The notes below the pieces were generated by a model, which was not told the DNA's origin, ran no database searches, and saw only the letters and a list, made by a program, of their open reading frames with translations. From positions 1-31,502 of the forward strand of contig CABMPP010000039.1 of NCBI GenBank assembly GCA_902388495.1: a DNA stretch of 31,502 bases, given 5' to 3'. Position 1 is the stretch's first letter, and each line of letters opens with the position of its first letter. Below are positions 17,119 to 24,565 of this stretch, piece after piece. This DNA is from an uncultured Bacteroides sp. (GTDB lineage: Bacteria > Bacteroidota > Bacteroidia > Bacteroidales > Bacteroidaceae). A program made the position numbers and the translations under genes.

Positions 17119-17126
17119 CAAAGGTA
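17119..17126 (-). promoter_or_regulatory. -7 box of the beta-mannosidase gene
   Basis: TACCTTTG on the minus strand lies 46 bp upstream of the start used here. No TTTG is present 19-21 bp further up. This is the only promoter-like signal in the gap between the mannosidase and the AbiE operon. Confidence 0.55.
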
Positions 17127-17297
17127 GACAATAGCAGGCAGACTTTATGATATATTATTGCCAAAAGACGATACTAAAATGAAAAAGCTCAATGTAGAAT
17201 GGACTAAGAATGCAAAACATATTCTTAATACTTTATTTGTAGGTCTATTTCTATATCCCTACATTTATGACACGAAATTAAAAATCATAGGAAGGTT

Positions 17298-17417
17298 ATG
17301 GATACAATAAAAGAAATTAAGTTTGATGCTAACCGCATTTATATGAAAAAGATATGTATTGAAATATTGCTGCCACATCATAACCGTTGTTCCATTACTT
17401 GTATTTCATTCCAATAG
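17298..17417 (+). pseudogene. Possible remnant of a DUF2442-type gene
   Basis: A 39-codon frame begins MDTIKEIKFDANRIYMK, which recalls the start of small DUF2442 proteins, often encoded beside toxin genes or prophages. After about 17 residues the similarity ends, and the frame runs on into the 3' end of the convergent AbiEii gene. A preceding 43-codon frame at 17179-17310 overlaps its start and matches nothing I recognise. I read this as a broken gene at the edge of the AbiE module, but the match is short and from memory. Confidence 0.3.
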
Positions 17418-18451
17418 AAGAAAGCCTCAGGATGAGTTTTCTTCAACTTATTGAGTTTTGTTGGTATGGGAAGTTGTAGAACTTGGGATGACAATTCACT
17501 CAGATTTTCAGGGCTGTAGTGACGGATTTCATTGAATCCTTTTACTAAAAGCTTAGTCAAGTAAGCCACTTTGGCAGCATTCACGATGGCAGAGTCAAGG
17601 GTATATTTCTCGCTGTGGATGAAGTTGCCGATACGGCTGATGCCATCTTGCAGAAGTTTGTATTCGTCTGGGTTATACAAACCTCTCACGCAGATGCAAA
17701 GGGCGGTCTGGTAGATGTCATCAAATACCTGCTGGATGTCATCAGGTTGTAGGTGACGGTATTGAAGTTCTGTCGCAGCGAATTTGCAGAAGGTCTCTCG
17801 TGTGACCGTCAGGTCGTCCGTGATGTCGAACAAAGATGCCACGTCAAAGAGTTGCTTGATGATTTCCATTGTGCATTTCTTTTCGCCTTTGAAGAACGGT
17901 ATGCCTGTGGTGTGAGGAGCAAAGGCTGTCAACTTGTCGCCCAACAAATCTTCATGGCTCGGCAGATTAACCATGACGGGAGGCTCCTCTGTTATAAGCA
18001 ACGGACTCTGTATTGGCAGAGATACAATCCGGGAATAATGCGTTTCCTCGAAAAGCACATCCAACAGAATCTTGTCTTGTCCGCCATTGCCGGGATAACT
18101 CACCTCGTAATAAAACTTGGCGTGTTGCTTCGGTACATCTGTGCGAGAGATGCGTTCCACAAGCTCCACTTTGCCAAAACCATATTCCTGCGCATATAGA
18201 TTAAGATAGTTCTCAATCACAGTCCCAAGAGGACAAATAACGTCGATGTCTATTGACAGACGCTTGCTGGTGTTTAGGTGAAGCATGAGCGAGCTGCCGC
18301 CTTTGAACAGGAATGGACAACCGGAACGTGCCAATGCCTCAAGAAGCGAAAACGCACGGATGGTCTTTTCGACCAAGGCGATGTCATGGACGCCCAAATG
18401 CTGGGCTGCATCTGTTATCCATTCAATGGACCTACTCTTTGGATTTATCAT
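17378..18451 (-). CDS. abiEii: AbiEii/AbiGii-family nucleotidyltransferase toxin
   Basis: The 357-residue protein has the nucleotidyltransferase motif of type IV toxins: FLFKGGSSLMLHL at about residues 47-59, followed by the metal-binding SIDIDV with D68 and D70. A second hallmark, HEDLLGDKLTAFA, lies near residue 190, and the family's later Lys/Asp-containing segment matches CTMEIIKQLFDVASLF. Members bind GTP or modify tRNA and stop growth; AbiE systems act in phage abortive infection. The gene overlaps the 3' end of its antitoxin gene by 20 bp. Both catalytic aspartates and the glycine loop are intact, so it is probably active. Confidence 0.92.
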   Translation of the reverse strand: MINPKSRSIEWITDAAQHLGVHDIALVEKTIRAFSLLEALARSGCPFLFKGGSSLMLHLNTSKRLSIDIDVICPLGTVIENYLNLYAQEYGFGKVELVERISRTDVPKQHAKFYYEVSYPGNGGQDKILLDVLFEETHYSRIVSLPIQSPLLITEEPPVMVNLPSHEDLLGDKLTAFAPHTTGIPFFKGEKKCTMEIIKQLFDVASLFDITDDLTVTRETFCKFAATELQYRHLQPDDIQQVFDDIYQTALCICVRGLYNPDEYKLLQDGISRIGNFIHSEKYTLDSAIVNAAKVAYLTKLLVKGFNEIRHYSPENLSELSSQVLQLPIPTKLNKLKKTHPEAFFYWNEIQVMEQRL

Positions 18452-19175
18452 ATTCTATAGCGTCAACAATCTGTTCAACTTTTTCTTTACGGTTACGGCG
18501 AGAGGCATATCTCATCAATTTGCTCATATTGACATTGTTTCTCTCACGTGCGTATTCGTATATATTGTATATCTCAGAACCACCTGCAAACAGCAATTCG
18601 TAGTCACCAATGGCATCTACAAGAATCTTTTCTATGCGAGGCACGGTGTTGCCATCTACTTCGGTCAGTGGCGACTGCCCAATCAGCTGACGCACCACGA
18701 TAGCATCCGTCCCTGTCAGATAACGCTCGCAGTCTTTGGCTGATGGCGCAAGGAGAATGTTCCGACTAAGGTTCATATTCTGCAAGGCATGGAAGACTGG
18801 TTCCATACCATCTTTTTCCACGTCTACAAACGTATAGCCAATGTTCGGCACATGGAGCATGAAAGAAGAAAGGACTCTAGGACTCCAGATGCACATATCG
18901 AGAAAGGGGAATAGTTTCCTCAGCTTCTGGAAAATGTTTTTTTCTATTTCAGAGGGCTCATAAACGAACTCTGGCAAGCTATTCTCGGCCAACAGATACT
19001 CGCCACGTCCTTTGCGAAGGAGTATGCCGGAGGCAATGAGACGGTTTATCTGCAAATCTACCGCTCTTTCCTTAATATCTGCCTGTTTACTGACAATATC
19101 ACGGAGAAGATCTTTCCGCTGAAAAGTTCCTCTCTGCATAGCTGCATAGTTTAATATAGCTTCGGTTGTTGTCAT
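18432..19175 (-). CDS. AbiEi-type antitoxin with N-terminal winged helix
   Basis: The 247-residue protein begins with a winged helix-turn-helix (about 1-65; GTFQRKDLLRDIV, DLQINRLIASGILLRKGRGEYLL). A second domain resembles the DUF6577/AbiEi antitoxin group found with AbiEii toxins in Bacteroidetes. It should neutralise the toxin encoded just downstream and repress the shared promoter through the winged helix. A consensus promoter sits 17 bp upstream of the ATG. The family name is from memory; the antitoxin role follows from gene order and domain layout. Confidence 0.82.
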   Translation of the reverse strand: MTTTEAILNYAAMQRGTFQRKDLLRDIVSKQADIKERAVDLQINRLIASGILLRKGRGEYLLAENSLPEFVYEPSEIEKNIFQKLRKLFPFLDMCIWSPRVLSSFMLHVPNIGYTFVDVEKDGMEPVFHALQNMNLSRNILLAPSAKDCERYLTGTDAIVVRQLIGQSPLTEVDGNTVPRIEKILVDAIGDYELLFAGGSEIYNIYEYARERNNVNMSKLMRYASRRNRKEKVEQIVDAIEYDKSKE

Positions 19176-19191
19176 ACTTTTGAGATTGCTG

Positions 19192-19230
19192 CAAAACTAC
19201 ATCATTTCTGTCAAAATCCAAAGTATTTTG
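19192..19230 (-). promoter_or_regulatory. Promoter and possible operator of the AbiE operon
   Basis: On the minus strand TTTG (19219-19222), a 19-bp spacer and TAGTTTTG (19192-19199) give a full consensus promoter. An inverted repeat CAAAAT (19212-19217) / ATTTTG (19225-19230) straddles the -33 box, a likely place for the antitoxin's winged helix to bind and repress. Confidence 0.75.
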
Positions 19231-19327
19231 CCAACAAAGGAAGATTTAGTCTTGCTTTTAACAAAGACAGGTAATTTTAGACATAAGAACAAAAGAACAT
19301 ATTTTTTATGCAACTTAACTGACCTGT

Positions 19328-19362
19328 AAAAAAAGTCCCACAATACGTTGATATTGTAGGAC
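19328..19362 (-). terminator. Rho-independent terminator of tRNA-Ser(GGA)
   Basis: On the minus strand GTCCTACAATA pairs with TATTGTGGGAC around a short loop, followed at once by seven T residues. It lies 37 bp past the 3' end of the tRNA gene. Confidence 0.9.
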
Positions 19363-19399
19363 TTGTCCTGTTTTACCTCTTTTGTCTTAGGAGTTTCTG

Positions 19400-19487
19400 C
19401 GGAGAGACGGGGATTCGAACCCCGGATACCCTTTAGGAGTATACACGCTTTCCAGGCGTGCCTCTTCAACCACTCGAGCATCTCTCC
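19400..19487 (-). tRNA. tRNA-Ser (anticodon GGA)
   Basis: The minus strand folds as a class II tRNA with a long variable arm. The acceptor GGAGAGA pairs with TCTCTCC, with a G discriminator. The T-arm contains GGTTCGAATCC and the anticodon loop CTGGAAA gives GGA. CCA is not encoded. It has its own promoter and terminator, so it is a single-gene unit between the AbiE operon and the end of the pilus operon. Confidence 0.96.
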
Positions 19488-19499
19488 TCTTTCGGGGCG

Positions 19500-19531
19500 C
19501 AAAAGTAGGGGAAGTTTTCGGATTTACCAAA
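19500..19531 (-). promoter_or_regulatory. Promoter of tRNA-Ser(GGA)
   Basis: On the minus strand TTTG (19528-19531), a 20-bp spacer and TACTTTTG (19500-19507) match the Bacteroides consensus, 12 bp upstream of the mature tRNA. Confidence 0.82.
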
Positions 19532-19583
19532 TATTCGGGCAAATAAAATATAAAAGTTCTTACTGTCCGCTTACTTCCCTCCC

Positions 19584-19799
19584 CTACTCGCCCGAAACAA
19601 ATGAACATTTACCCAGATTACAACAATATTCTATCATCACAAACGGCAAAGTGATAAGACCTATAGAAAATATTAAAAGACAGGCAGGCACACAAACCAC
19701 CACCACTTTTGCCAATTTCCACAGAATGGGGGATGCCTTTTTTGCCAGTTGTTGAGTCATGGCTTGGAATTGTTCTTTATATAAATTACTCTTGAACAC
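19584..19799 (-). CDS. Small membrane protein at the end of the pilus operon
   Basis: A 71-codon frame overlaps the 3' end of the preceding pilus gene by 14 bp, an arrangement typical of coupled genes. An internal Met at residue 14 would give a 58-residue form. The centre (ILWKLAKVVVVCVPACLLIFSIGLITLPFVMIEY) is one or two hydrophobic segments, so it should be a membrane protein; basic residues precede it. I recognise no family. It could be a chance frame, but the operon position and clear membrane profile favour a real gene. Confidence 0.4.
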   Translation of the reverse strand: MFKSNLYKEQFQAMTQQLAKKASPILWKLAKVVVVCVPACLLIFSIGLITLPFVMIEYCCNLGKCSFVSGE

Positions 19800-21732
19800 A
19801 ACGTACCGGCAGTCCCCTACCTAGGGAAGTCGGAGTAGTGCTCGGACCACCTTTGTCAAACCTGAAAGACACAACACGCCCCCCCCAATCAGGTGAACTA
19901 TACACCCAAGCATATCCTCTTTCTTTATAGTCTGTCAGCACGCCATCACTAGCGTTCATGTAGCCTGTAAAAGGAAAATATGTACCACTACCATCCTCTC
20001 CCAGGAATCGTCCATTTTCAAAATCAATAGAAGTATAAGAGAGAGAATAATCAGAACTACTCCCTAGTGTCCACCCTCTAGGGCATGGATTGTATTTAAG
20101 CATATCAAGGCTAGTCGGATCATCATTCCACAACGATAAGTTTCCGTCGCGATACCATATATCGGCTGCAGGAAATCCAGTTGGATGCATAATTGTCCAT
20201 ACTATAGGCTGCGCCCCCTGGTCTACGCTCGTCAAGCCACCAACCATCAACGGATCTTTACGTCCCCATTGATAGTACAAGCTATAATACTCCGTGTTAG
20301 TATTGGCATATGCACCAAGATTACGATCCATAAGACGAGCTCCATTACTTAGTACTATCGGAGTTGACAGTATTTTTCTGCTATCCCCTACCACCCAAAT
20401 ATGCCAACTCCAAAGAATAACATTACTGGATCTATTATATACTGCAATAAGAGCATTACCCTCTTTCCCACTTCCAACCTTAAATCGTACTCGATTTGTA
20501 CCCGAATCATAAGTAAGATCTTTTATCAGGTCTGCACATTCACCCCCAAAATAATCATAACTCCACACAACTTTAGCTATATCACGTGTATAGCCACCGT
20601 TAACGGTCGTTCCCGGTTTATTTTGAGTACGTCCTTCATAAGCAGGAAACGAATACATCCGTTCCCTTGAATAATCTAGAGGTATTACCCAACAATTTCC
20701 ACCTCCATAAGGATATTGTAGTCCATCACTCTCCTCCATATGAATATCTCTCAACGAGTACTTCACAGTACATGTATACGCAGTATTGGCTTTCAGTTTA
20801 TTTGCAGTAGCAATCCAAAGCGACTTGTCAGATTTCGCCCCATTGGCAAACGTCGAAGCTACTTTAAGATACAAACCCACACTGCCATCCACTTGATTCA
20901 ACAACATGAACCTCTTGGCATTACTCGTTATTTTCTGACCACTTATACTCTCAAACTTCAAATTATCAGCCGTACTTTCTACCACAGACGTGCTATAATT
21001 GTCAACAACATCATTTTCACTGAGAACCGTCCATTCTGCTTCCTTAGCTAGTGCTCCTCCATCATTAACAGTTATGGCAGCTTTTACATTGGTAAAATCA
21101 GAGCCAAACTCAGTCGCATCCAATGTCACTTCCAGCTGTGGAAACAAATGCCGGAAGCTGACAGACAAAGCAATATTCTCGCTGACCGTAAGCTGTTCGG
21201 AACGCCAATAAAGGAAGTCATCATCTACATTCACCGTAACTTTGTCTATATCGTCGCTTTCGTCCGGAGCTTCCGAAATGGCATCACTATTATTATACGA
21301 GTAAGCAACAAACTTATACTGTCCGCTGACCAAACTCAAACCTCCTCCTTGTAACTCCGACTTTCCACCTACTATTTTATAATCAGCATATCCACTATAA
21401 ACCGTTCCTCCCTGATATGCCATTACACGATAGTAAGTATTTTCGGCCAAAGCGCTTCCTGTCCCGCGAGTCTGCGCCGTATTGCGAGGAGCAAACGTTG
21501 CCTCTATCTCGTAATCATCGTTCATAGGAACAGATACCGTAAAAGATTCCGCAGAAGAGCCGCGTGTTTCGGCCGACGTATCATCATAGTCCGAAATCCC
21601 ACTCACGATGAACTGTATTTCTACAGGCTTACCTGTTTTAGGATCATTGGATTCATCATCTTGGCTACATCCGCCAAACATTAGCATACCAACAACCGCC
21701 AGAAGCAAATTAAAGCATAACTTTCTTTTCAT
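19786..21732 (-). CDS. Fimbrillin-like lipoprotein with C-terminal FISUMP-type domain (candidate pilus tip)
   Basis: From the ATG at 21732 this is 648 residues (an ATG at 21744 adds four). The lipobox MFGGC puts the lipidated Cys at 22. Residues about 35-330 are a fimbrillin-like domain, with a SAETRG site (R57) where type V pilins are trimmed. The C-terminal third, from about 440, carries the features of the Fibrobacter major paralogous domain: LMDRNLGA, YYQWGRKDP, NPCPRGWTLG, a YAWVYSS segment and a final LPVRCVQ. This domain is common at the C-termini of Bacteroidetes surface adhesins. Last of the large genes in the pilus operon, it is a good candidate for the tip subunit; binding partner unknown. 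Confidence 0.8.
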   Translation of the reverse strand: MKRKLCFNLLLAVVGMLMFGGCSQDDESNDPKTGKPVEIQFIVSGISDYDDTSAETRGSSAESFTVSVPMNDDYEIEATFAPRNTAQTRGTGSALAENTYYRVMAYQGGTVYSGYADYKIVGGKSELQGGGLSLVSGQYKFVAYSYNNSDAISEAPDESDDIDKVTVNVDDDFLYWRSEQLTVSENIALSVSFRHLFPQLEVTLDATEFGSDFTNVKAAITVNDGGALAKEAEWTVLSENDVVDNYSTSVVESTADNLKFESISGQKITSNAKRFMLLNQVDGSVGLYLKVASTFANGAKSDKSLWIATANKLKANTAYTCTVKYSLRDIHMEESDGLQYPYGGGNCWVIPLDYSRERMYSFPAYEGRTQNKPGTTVNGGYTRDIAKVVWSYDYFGGECADLIKDLTYDSGTNRVRFKVGSGKEGNALIAVYNRSSNVILWSWHIWVVGDSRKILSTPIVLSNGARLMDRNLGAYANTNTEYYSLYYQWGRKDPLMVGGLTSVDQGAQPIVWTIMHPTGFPAADIWYRDGNLSLWNDDPTSLDMLKYNPCPRGWTLGSSSDYSLSYTSIDFENGRFLGEDGSGTYFPFTGYMNASDGVLTDYKERGYAWVYSSPDWGGRVVSFRFDKGGPSTTPTSLGRGLPVRCVQE

Positions 21733-21826
21733 ACTATATTCCATTATTAATTATCCATGTACTATCCATCATTTATATAAAGAAAAACCGGTCGGCATTA
21801 AGAGAAAAAGTACGGAAGATAAAGAG

Positions 21827-21852
21827 AAAAATTCCTACCTTCCGAACGGTAG
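21827..21852 (-). terminator. Weak hairpin with T-run between two pilus genes
   Basis: On the minus strand CTACC (21852-21848) pairs with GGTAG (21839-21835) around an 8-nt loop, and GGAATTTTTC follows. With only five pairs it would be partial at most, and could reduce transcription into the last large pilus gene. Confidence 0.3.
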
Positions 21853-21863
21853 AAGCATTTCAA

Positions 21864-22823
21864 TCATCCTACTTCCACTTCATTGTCTTTGAGTTTCTCT
21901 GTACTCCAGCCCGACACACTTGGACCGTTGTCATCATCCGGCACGACAGTAAAGCCTTTTTCGCCTACCATAACTTTCAATTTGTAATGATATCCCGCCT
22001 GCAAACTGTTATGAGTACTGGTAAACAGACTCTGAGGGATGGTTCCTTTATAGGAATTTTTCTTCTCTGTCCCATCTAAATAAAACGAAAACTCCTGTCC
22101 GCCATTCGGGATAAGCATCGGAATCAGCAGTAAATCAACTGTCGAATGCTCTGTGCCTGCCGTTACGTCCGGACTGTCCCATATATAAGAGCCAGTGTCT
22201 GTAACAGAATAGGAGTCGGCGAACAAACAGTACTTTCCTGCCTTATATACCCCGTTGAGCATGAAAGAGCACACCACACCTTTCTCTTTATAAGTATCTT
22301 GCTTAGCAAATCGGAAACTGATACGCGCATAAAGGTGAGACAACACCGGCGTCGGGCGAGAATTCGTTTCCGATGCTGTAAACGTACCTCCACACAGATC
22401 ATGAGCTTGGTTATAGGGAGCAATTTGCAGACTCAAACTGATGTCATCGGAAGTTTTTTCAAAAGTATCATCCGACGACGAATATGGATAATATGTGCAC
22501 AATTGTGAAACCTCCTTGGATAATAGAATCCCCTCCTGTGTAGTGGTCCACGCTGTTTCTCCATATACATAGGGCACATTCAATTTTTCCTCCCCGCCAG
22601 AGATGCGGAAAACCCCTATGGTTCCCTCTTTCAGAATGACCAAGTCACCACCGGCACGAGTATCAACGTCGGACGAATACGTACCGACAGACATACTGCG
22701 AATGGCAAGTGGAGTCGTTCCGCCAATTCCACTCCGCTCTTCGTCGGCCGAACATCCGGACAGAGATCCGCAAGTAACTCCTGCCAGCATTGCATATAAC
22801 AAATATCTTAGTTTCATATCCAT
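21864..22823 (-). CDS. Fimbrillin family lipoprotein (accessory pilus subunit)
   Basis: The 319-residue protein has a lipoprotein signal peptide (GSLSGC, Cys24). After it comes a DVDTRAGG segment with a trypsin-like processing site after R56. The body resembles the Mfa-like/fimbrillin A family of two transthyretin-like beta-sandwich domains (KLNVPYVYGETAWTT; LCTYYPYSS; LQAGYHYKLKVMV). This size and pattern are usual for accessory subunits of Bacteroidetes type V pili. It lies 27 bp downstream of the previous pilus gene. M3 is an equally possible start. Whether it is part of the shaft or a tip adaptor cannot be said. Confidence 0.85.
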   Translation of the reverse strand: MDMKLRYLLYAMLAGVTCGSLSGCSADEERSGIGGTTPLAIRSMSVGTYSSDVDTRAGGDLVILKEGTIGVFRISGGEEKLNVPYVYGETAWTTTQEGILLSKEVSQLCTYYPYSSSDDTFEKTSDDISLSLQIAPYNQAHDLCGGTFTASETNSRPTPVLSHLYARISFRFAKQDTYKEKGVVCSFMLNGVYKAGKYCLFADSYSVTDTGSYIWDSPDVTAGTEHSTVDLLLIPMLIPNGGQEFSFYLDGTEKKNSYKGTIPQSLFTSTHNSLQAGYHYKLKVMVGEKGFTVVPDDDNGPSVSGWSTEKLKDNEVEVG

Positions 22824-22850
22824 TGTTTTTCTGTTTTACTTACTATCAGT

Positions 22851-24422
22851 CTAGAGTTCTACAGACTGATTATCAATAATATCATCCCTGTCATCACCTC
22901 TGTCAATTACAGTCACACCCTCATCATCCGGTCGGGTATTCACACCCGGATGAACGGGAATTTCCGTTTCATTTCCATTATTGGCTTGTCTCCAATCGTA
23001 AACAAGCACCCCGTCAGGAGAAAGGTAAACTCCGTTGCTTTGAGTCACCCGGAAGGTTACACTCAGGTTATTTATCTTAATACGCACACTTCTGGAAGCC
23101 GGTCCATAGCCCTTTGCTGTAAACGTGATATAACCGATGTCTGTCGCATTTTCGGGAAGTTCCACGCTAAACACGTCCTGCCACTCATTTTCGTTCTCGA
23201 ACACCCAGTCCGCTACAGCTACATTGCTCTTCACCGCTACTTTCTGAGAACTGCCAAGAAAATAGCCCAACGAAACGTCTTTGGTAGAGCACTGAAAATT
23301 GTCCTGCCCGTTGTAATCTGTACTGCCAAGTGCATGATCCCAATGCTCCACATTCACACTGATATTGAAAGGTTTATTCTCAAAAGCCTCACCGGGTGTG
23401 TCGTATCCGGGGCCGTACACACTTGTGATATTGAAAATATAGCGGCTATTGCGCATAATGTCCATCAACGTTGCATCCGTTTTGCCATCTTCCAGGAAGT
23501 CGATGCGATAGTAAGTCTCACTACCCTTATAGTTTCCCCCCACTACAATACAGCAACGCTCCTGCATTGCTTTATTGCTCTTATCAGCAGTATGGTTTTT
23601 CACTTCTGCCAGATAAATCTCGTGATCGGTCTGTTTTTCGTTGGCAACCGGATATTCTACATAGTTCGGTGTATATGGAGCTGCATCGTCCGGAATGCTA
23701 ATCGTACCATATCCACCTACAGGAGCCACATAGCCCTTATCCAAACTATTATATAGTCTTACACTTGTCAGTTTGAACTCATCCAGTCCCTCAGCCTCCG
23801 GCTGGTCGTCATCAGAGGCTGTATTATCCGCATTATTCTTTTTGAATTTCACTCCGACATCCACTCTTGCCACCGCCCGATAAACGGAGATTGCTCCGAA
23901 ATCCGTTGCACTATTAATGATTTCTGGGGTACTTTTTCCCCACATAGGAAGGGAAGTTCCGCTGGCATTCGGATAACCGGCATCACCACCATGCATAGCA
24001 ACAAAAGTATATTGTTGCAGAATCTCTTCCTTTGTCATCGCCCCTGAGGGAGTAAAATCGGAAGTATTTGCCAGCAGTACAAGGTAGTATCGTTCCTCCT
24101 TGCTACTTTTCCTCAAGCGCACATAGATTGTCCCGTCCAAGCCTCCAACTTCCGCTTTATACTGAAACACGTCAATAGCATTGAACACCAATACCTGAAG
24201 ATTAGTGATGGCCGATTCATCGTCCGGCAACAGTGCACGCGTCCCTGCCTCTTTATTACCGGGCACATTAATACGCAGGCTGATATACACATCCTCCTCT
24301 GCAGGCGATGTCCGCATGCTTTCATCCACGTCGCATGACAGGATGAGCAGTAGACAGGCTCCCATGCACAATGCCCATCGCGAGACGGCAAAAGTCGTTT
24401 TAAAAATCCGATTCAGTATCAT
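22851..24422 (-). CDS. Fimbrillin-like accessory pilus lipoprotein with BACON-like C-terminal domain
   Basis: The 523-residue protein has a lipobox LILSC (Cys30) and a processing motif EAGTRALL (R62). The FimA/Mfa-type fold is indicated by ITNLQVLVFNA near residue 72, AVARVDVGVKF near 183 and the hallmark MRNSRYIFNITSV near 323. Residues about 376-470 look like an added BACON-type beta-sandwich (CSTKDVSLGYFLG ... VTFRVTQSNG), and the last 50 residues are acidic and probably flexible. It should be an accessory or tip-proximal subunit of the pilus built from the major subunit encoded upstream. A hairpin in the gap before it could lower its expression. Confidence 0.83.
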   Translation of the reverse strand: MILNRIFKTTFAVSRWALCMGACLLLILSCDVDESMRTSPAEEDVYISLRINVPGNKEAGTRALLPDDESAITNLQVLVFNAIDVFQYKAEVGGLDGTIYVRLRKSSKEERYYLVLLANTSDFTPSGAMTKEEILQQYTFVAMHGGDAGYPNASGTSLPMWGKSTPEIINSATDFGAISVYRAVARVDVGVKFKKNNADNTASDDDQPEAEGLDEFKLTSVRLYNSLDKGYVAPVGGYGTISIPDDAAPYTPNYVEYPVANEKQTDHEIYLAEVKNHTADKSNKAMQERCCIVVGGNYKGSETYYRIDFLEDGKTDATLMDIMRNSRYIFNITSVYGPGYDTPGEAFENKPFNISVNVEHWDHALGSTDYNGQDNFQCSTKDVSLGYFLGSSQKVAVKSNVAVADWVFENENEWQDVFSVELPENATDIGYITFTAKGYGPASRSVRIKINNLSVTFRVTQSNGVYLSPDGVLVYDWRQANNGNETEIPVHPGVNTRPDDEGVTVIDRGDDRDDIIDNQSVEL

Positions 24423-24513
24423 TTCGCTATTATTTATATATTATTGTTTCCGCCCGTCCCCCGATGGTACGATGCCGGCCCTCTTGCGAGTACCCGGAGC
24501 GGAAATTCTTTGA

Positions 24514-24549
24514 ATGAAAGGCGGGAGGGAAACTTTCACCGCCTTTCAT
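24514..24549 (-). terminator. Intercistronic hairpin after the major pilin gene
   Basis: ATGAAAGGCGG and CCGCCTTTCAT form a perfect 11-bp stem with a 14-nt loop, 17 bp beyond the stop of the Mfa1-like gene and 92 bp before the next start. No T-run follows, so it is more likely an attenuator or a 3' end stabiliser of the major-subunit message than a full terminator. Confidence 0.55.
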
Positions 24550-24565
24550 CAGATTAAATCAAGGT

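Noticed and set aside
17179..17310. 43-codon frame before the DUF2442-like remnant
   Set aside because: It has one hydrophobic patch but no recognisable family, promoter or ribosome-binding site, and overlaps the next frame; listed only as context.
48..19487. Two tRNA-Ser 3' ends as att sites of an integrated element
   Set aside because: The shared sequence is the conserved T-arm and acceptor of two functional isoacceptors; the DNA between holds core metabolic genes and no integrase of that kind.
19363..19755. Frames of 101 (minus), 130 (plus) and 73 (minus) codons around tRNA-Ser(GGA)
   Set aside because: All cross the tRNA gene and are not protein-like; the tRNA with promoter and terminator explains the DNA.
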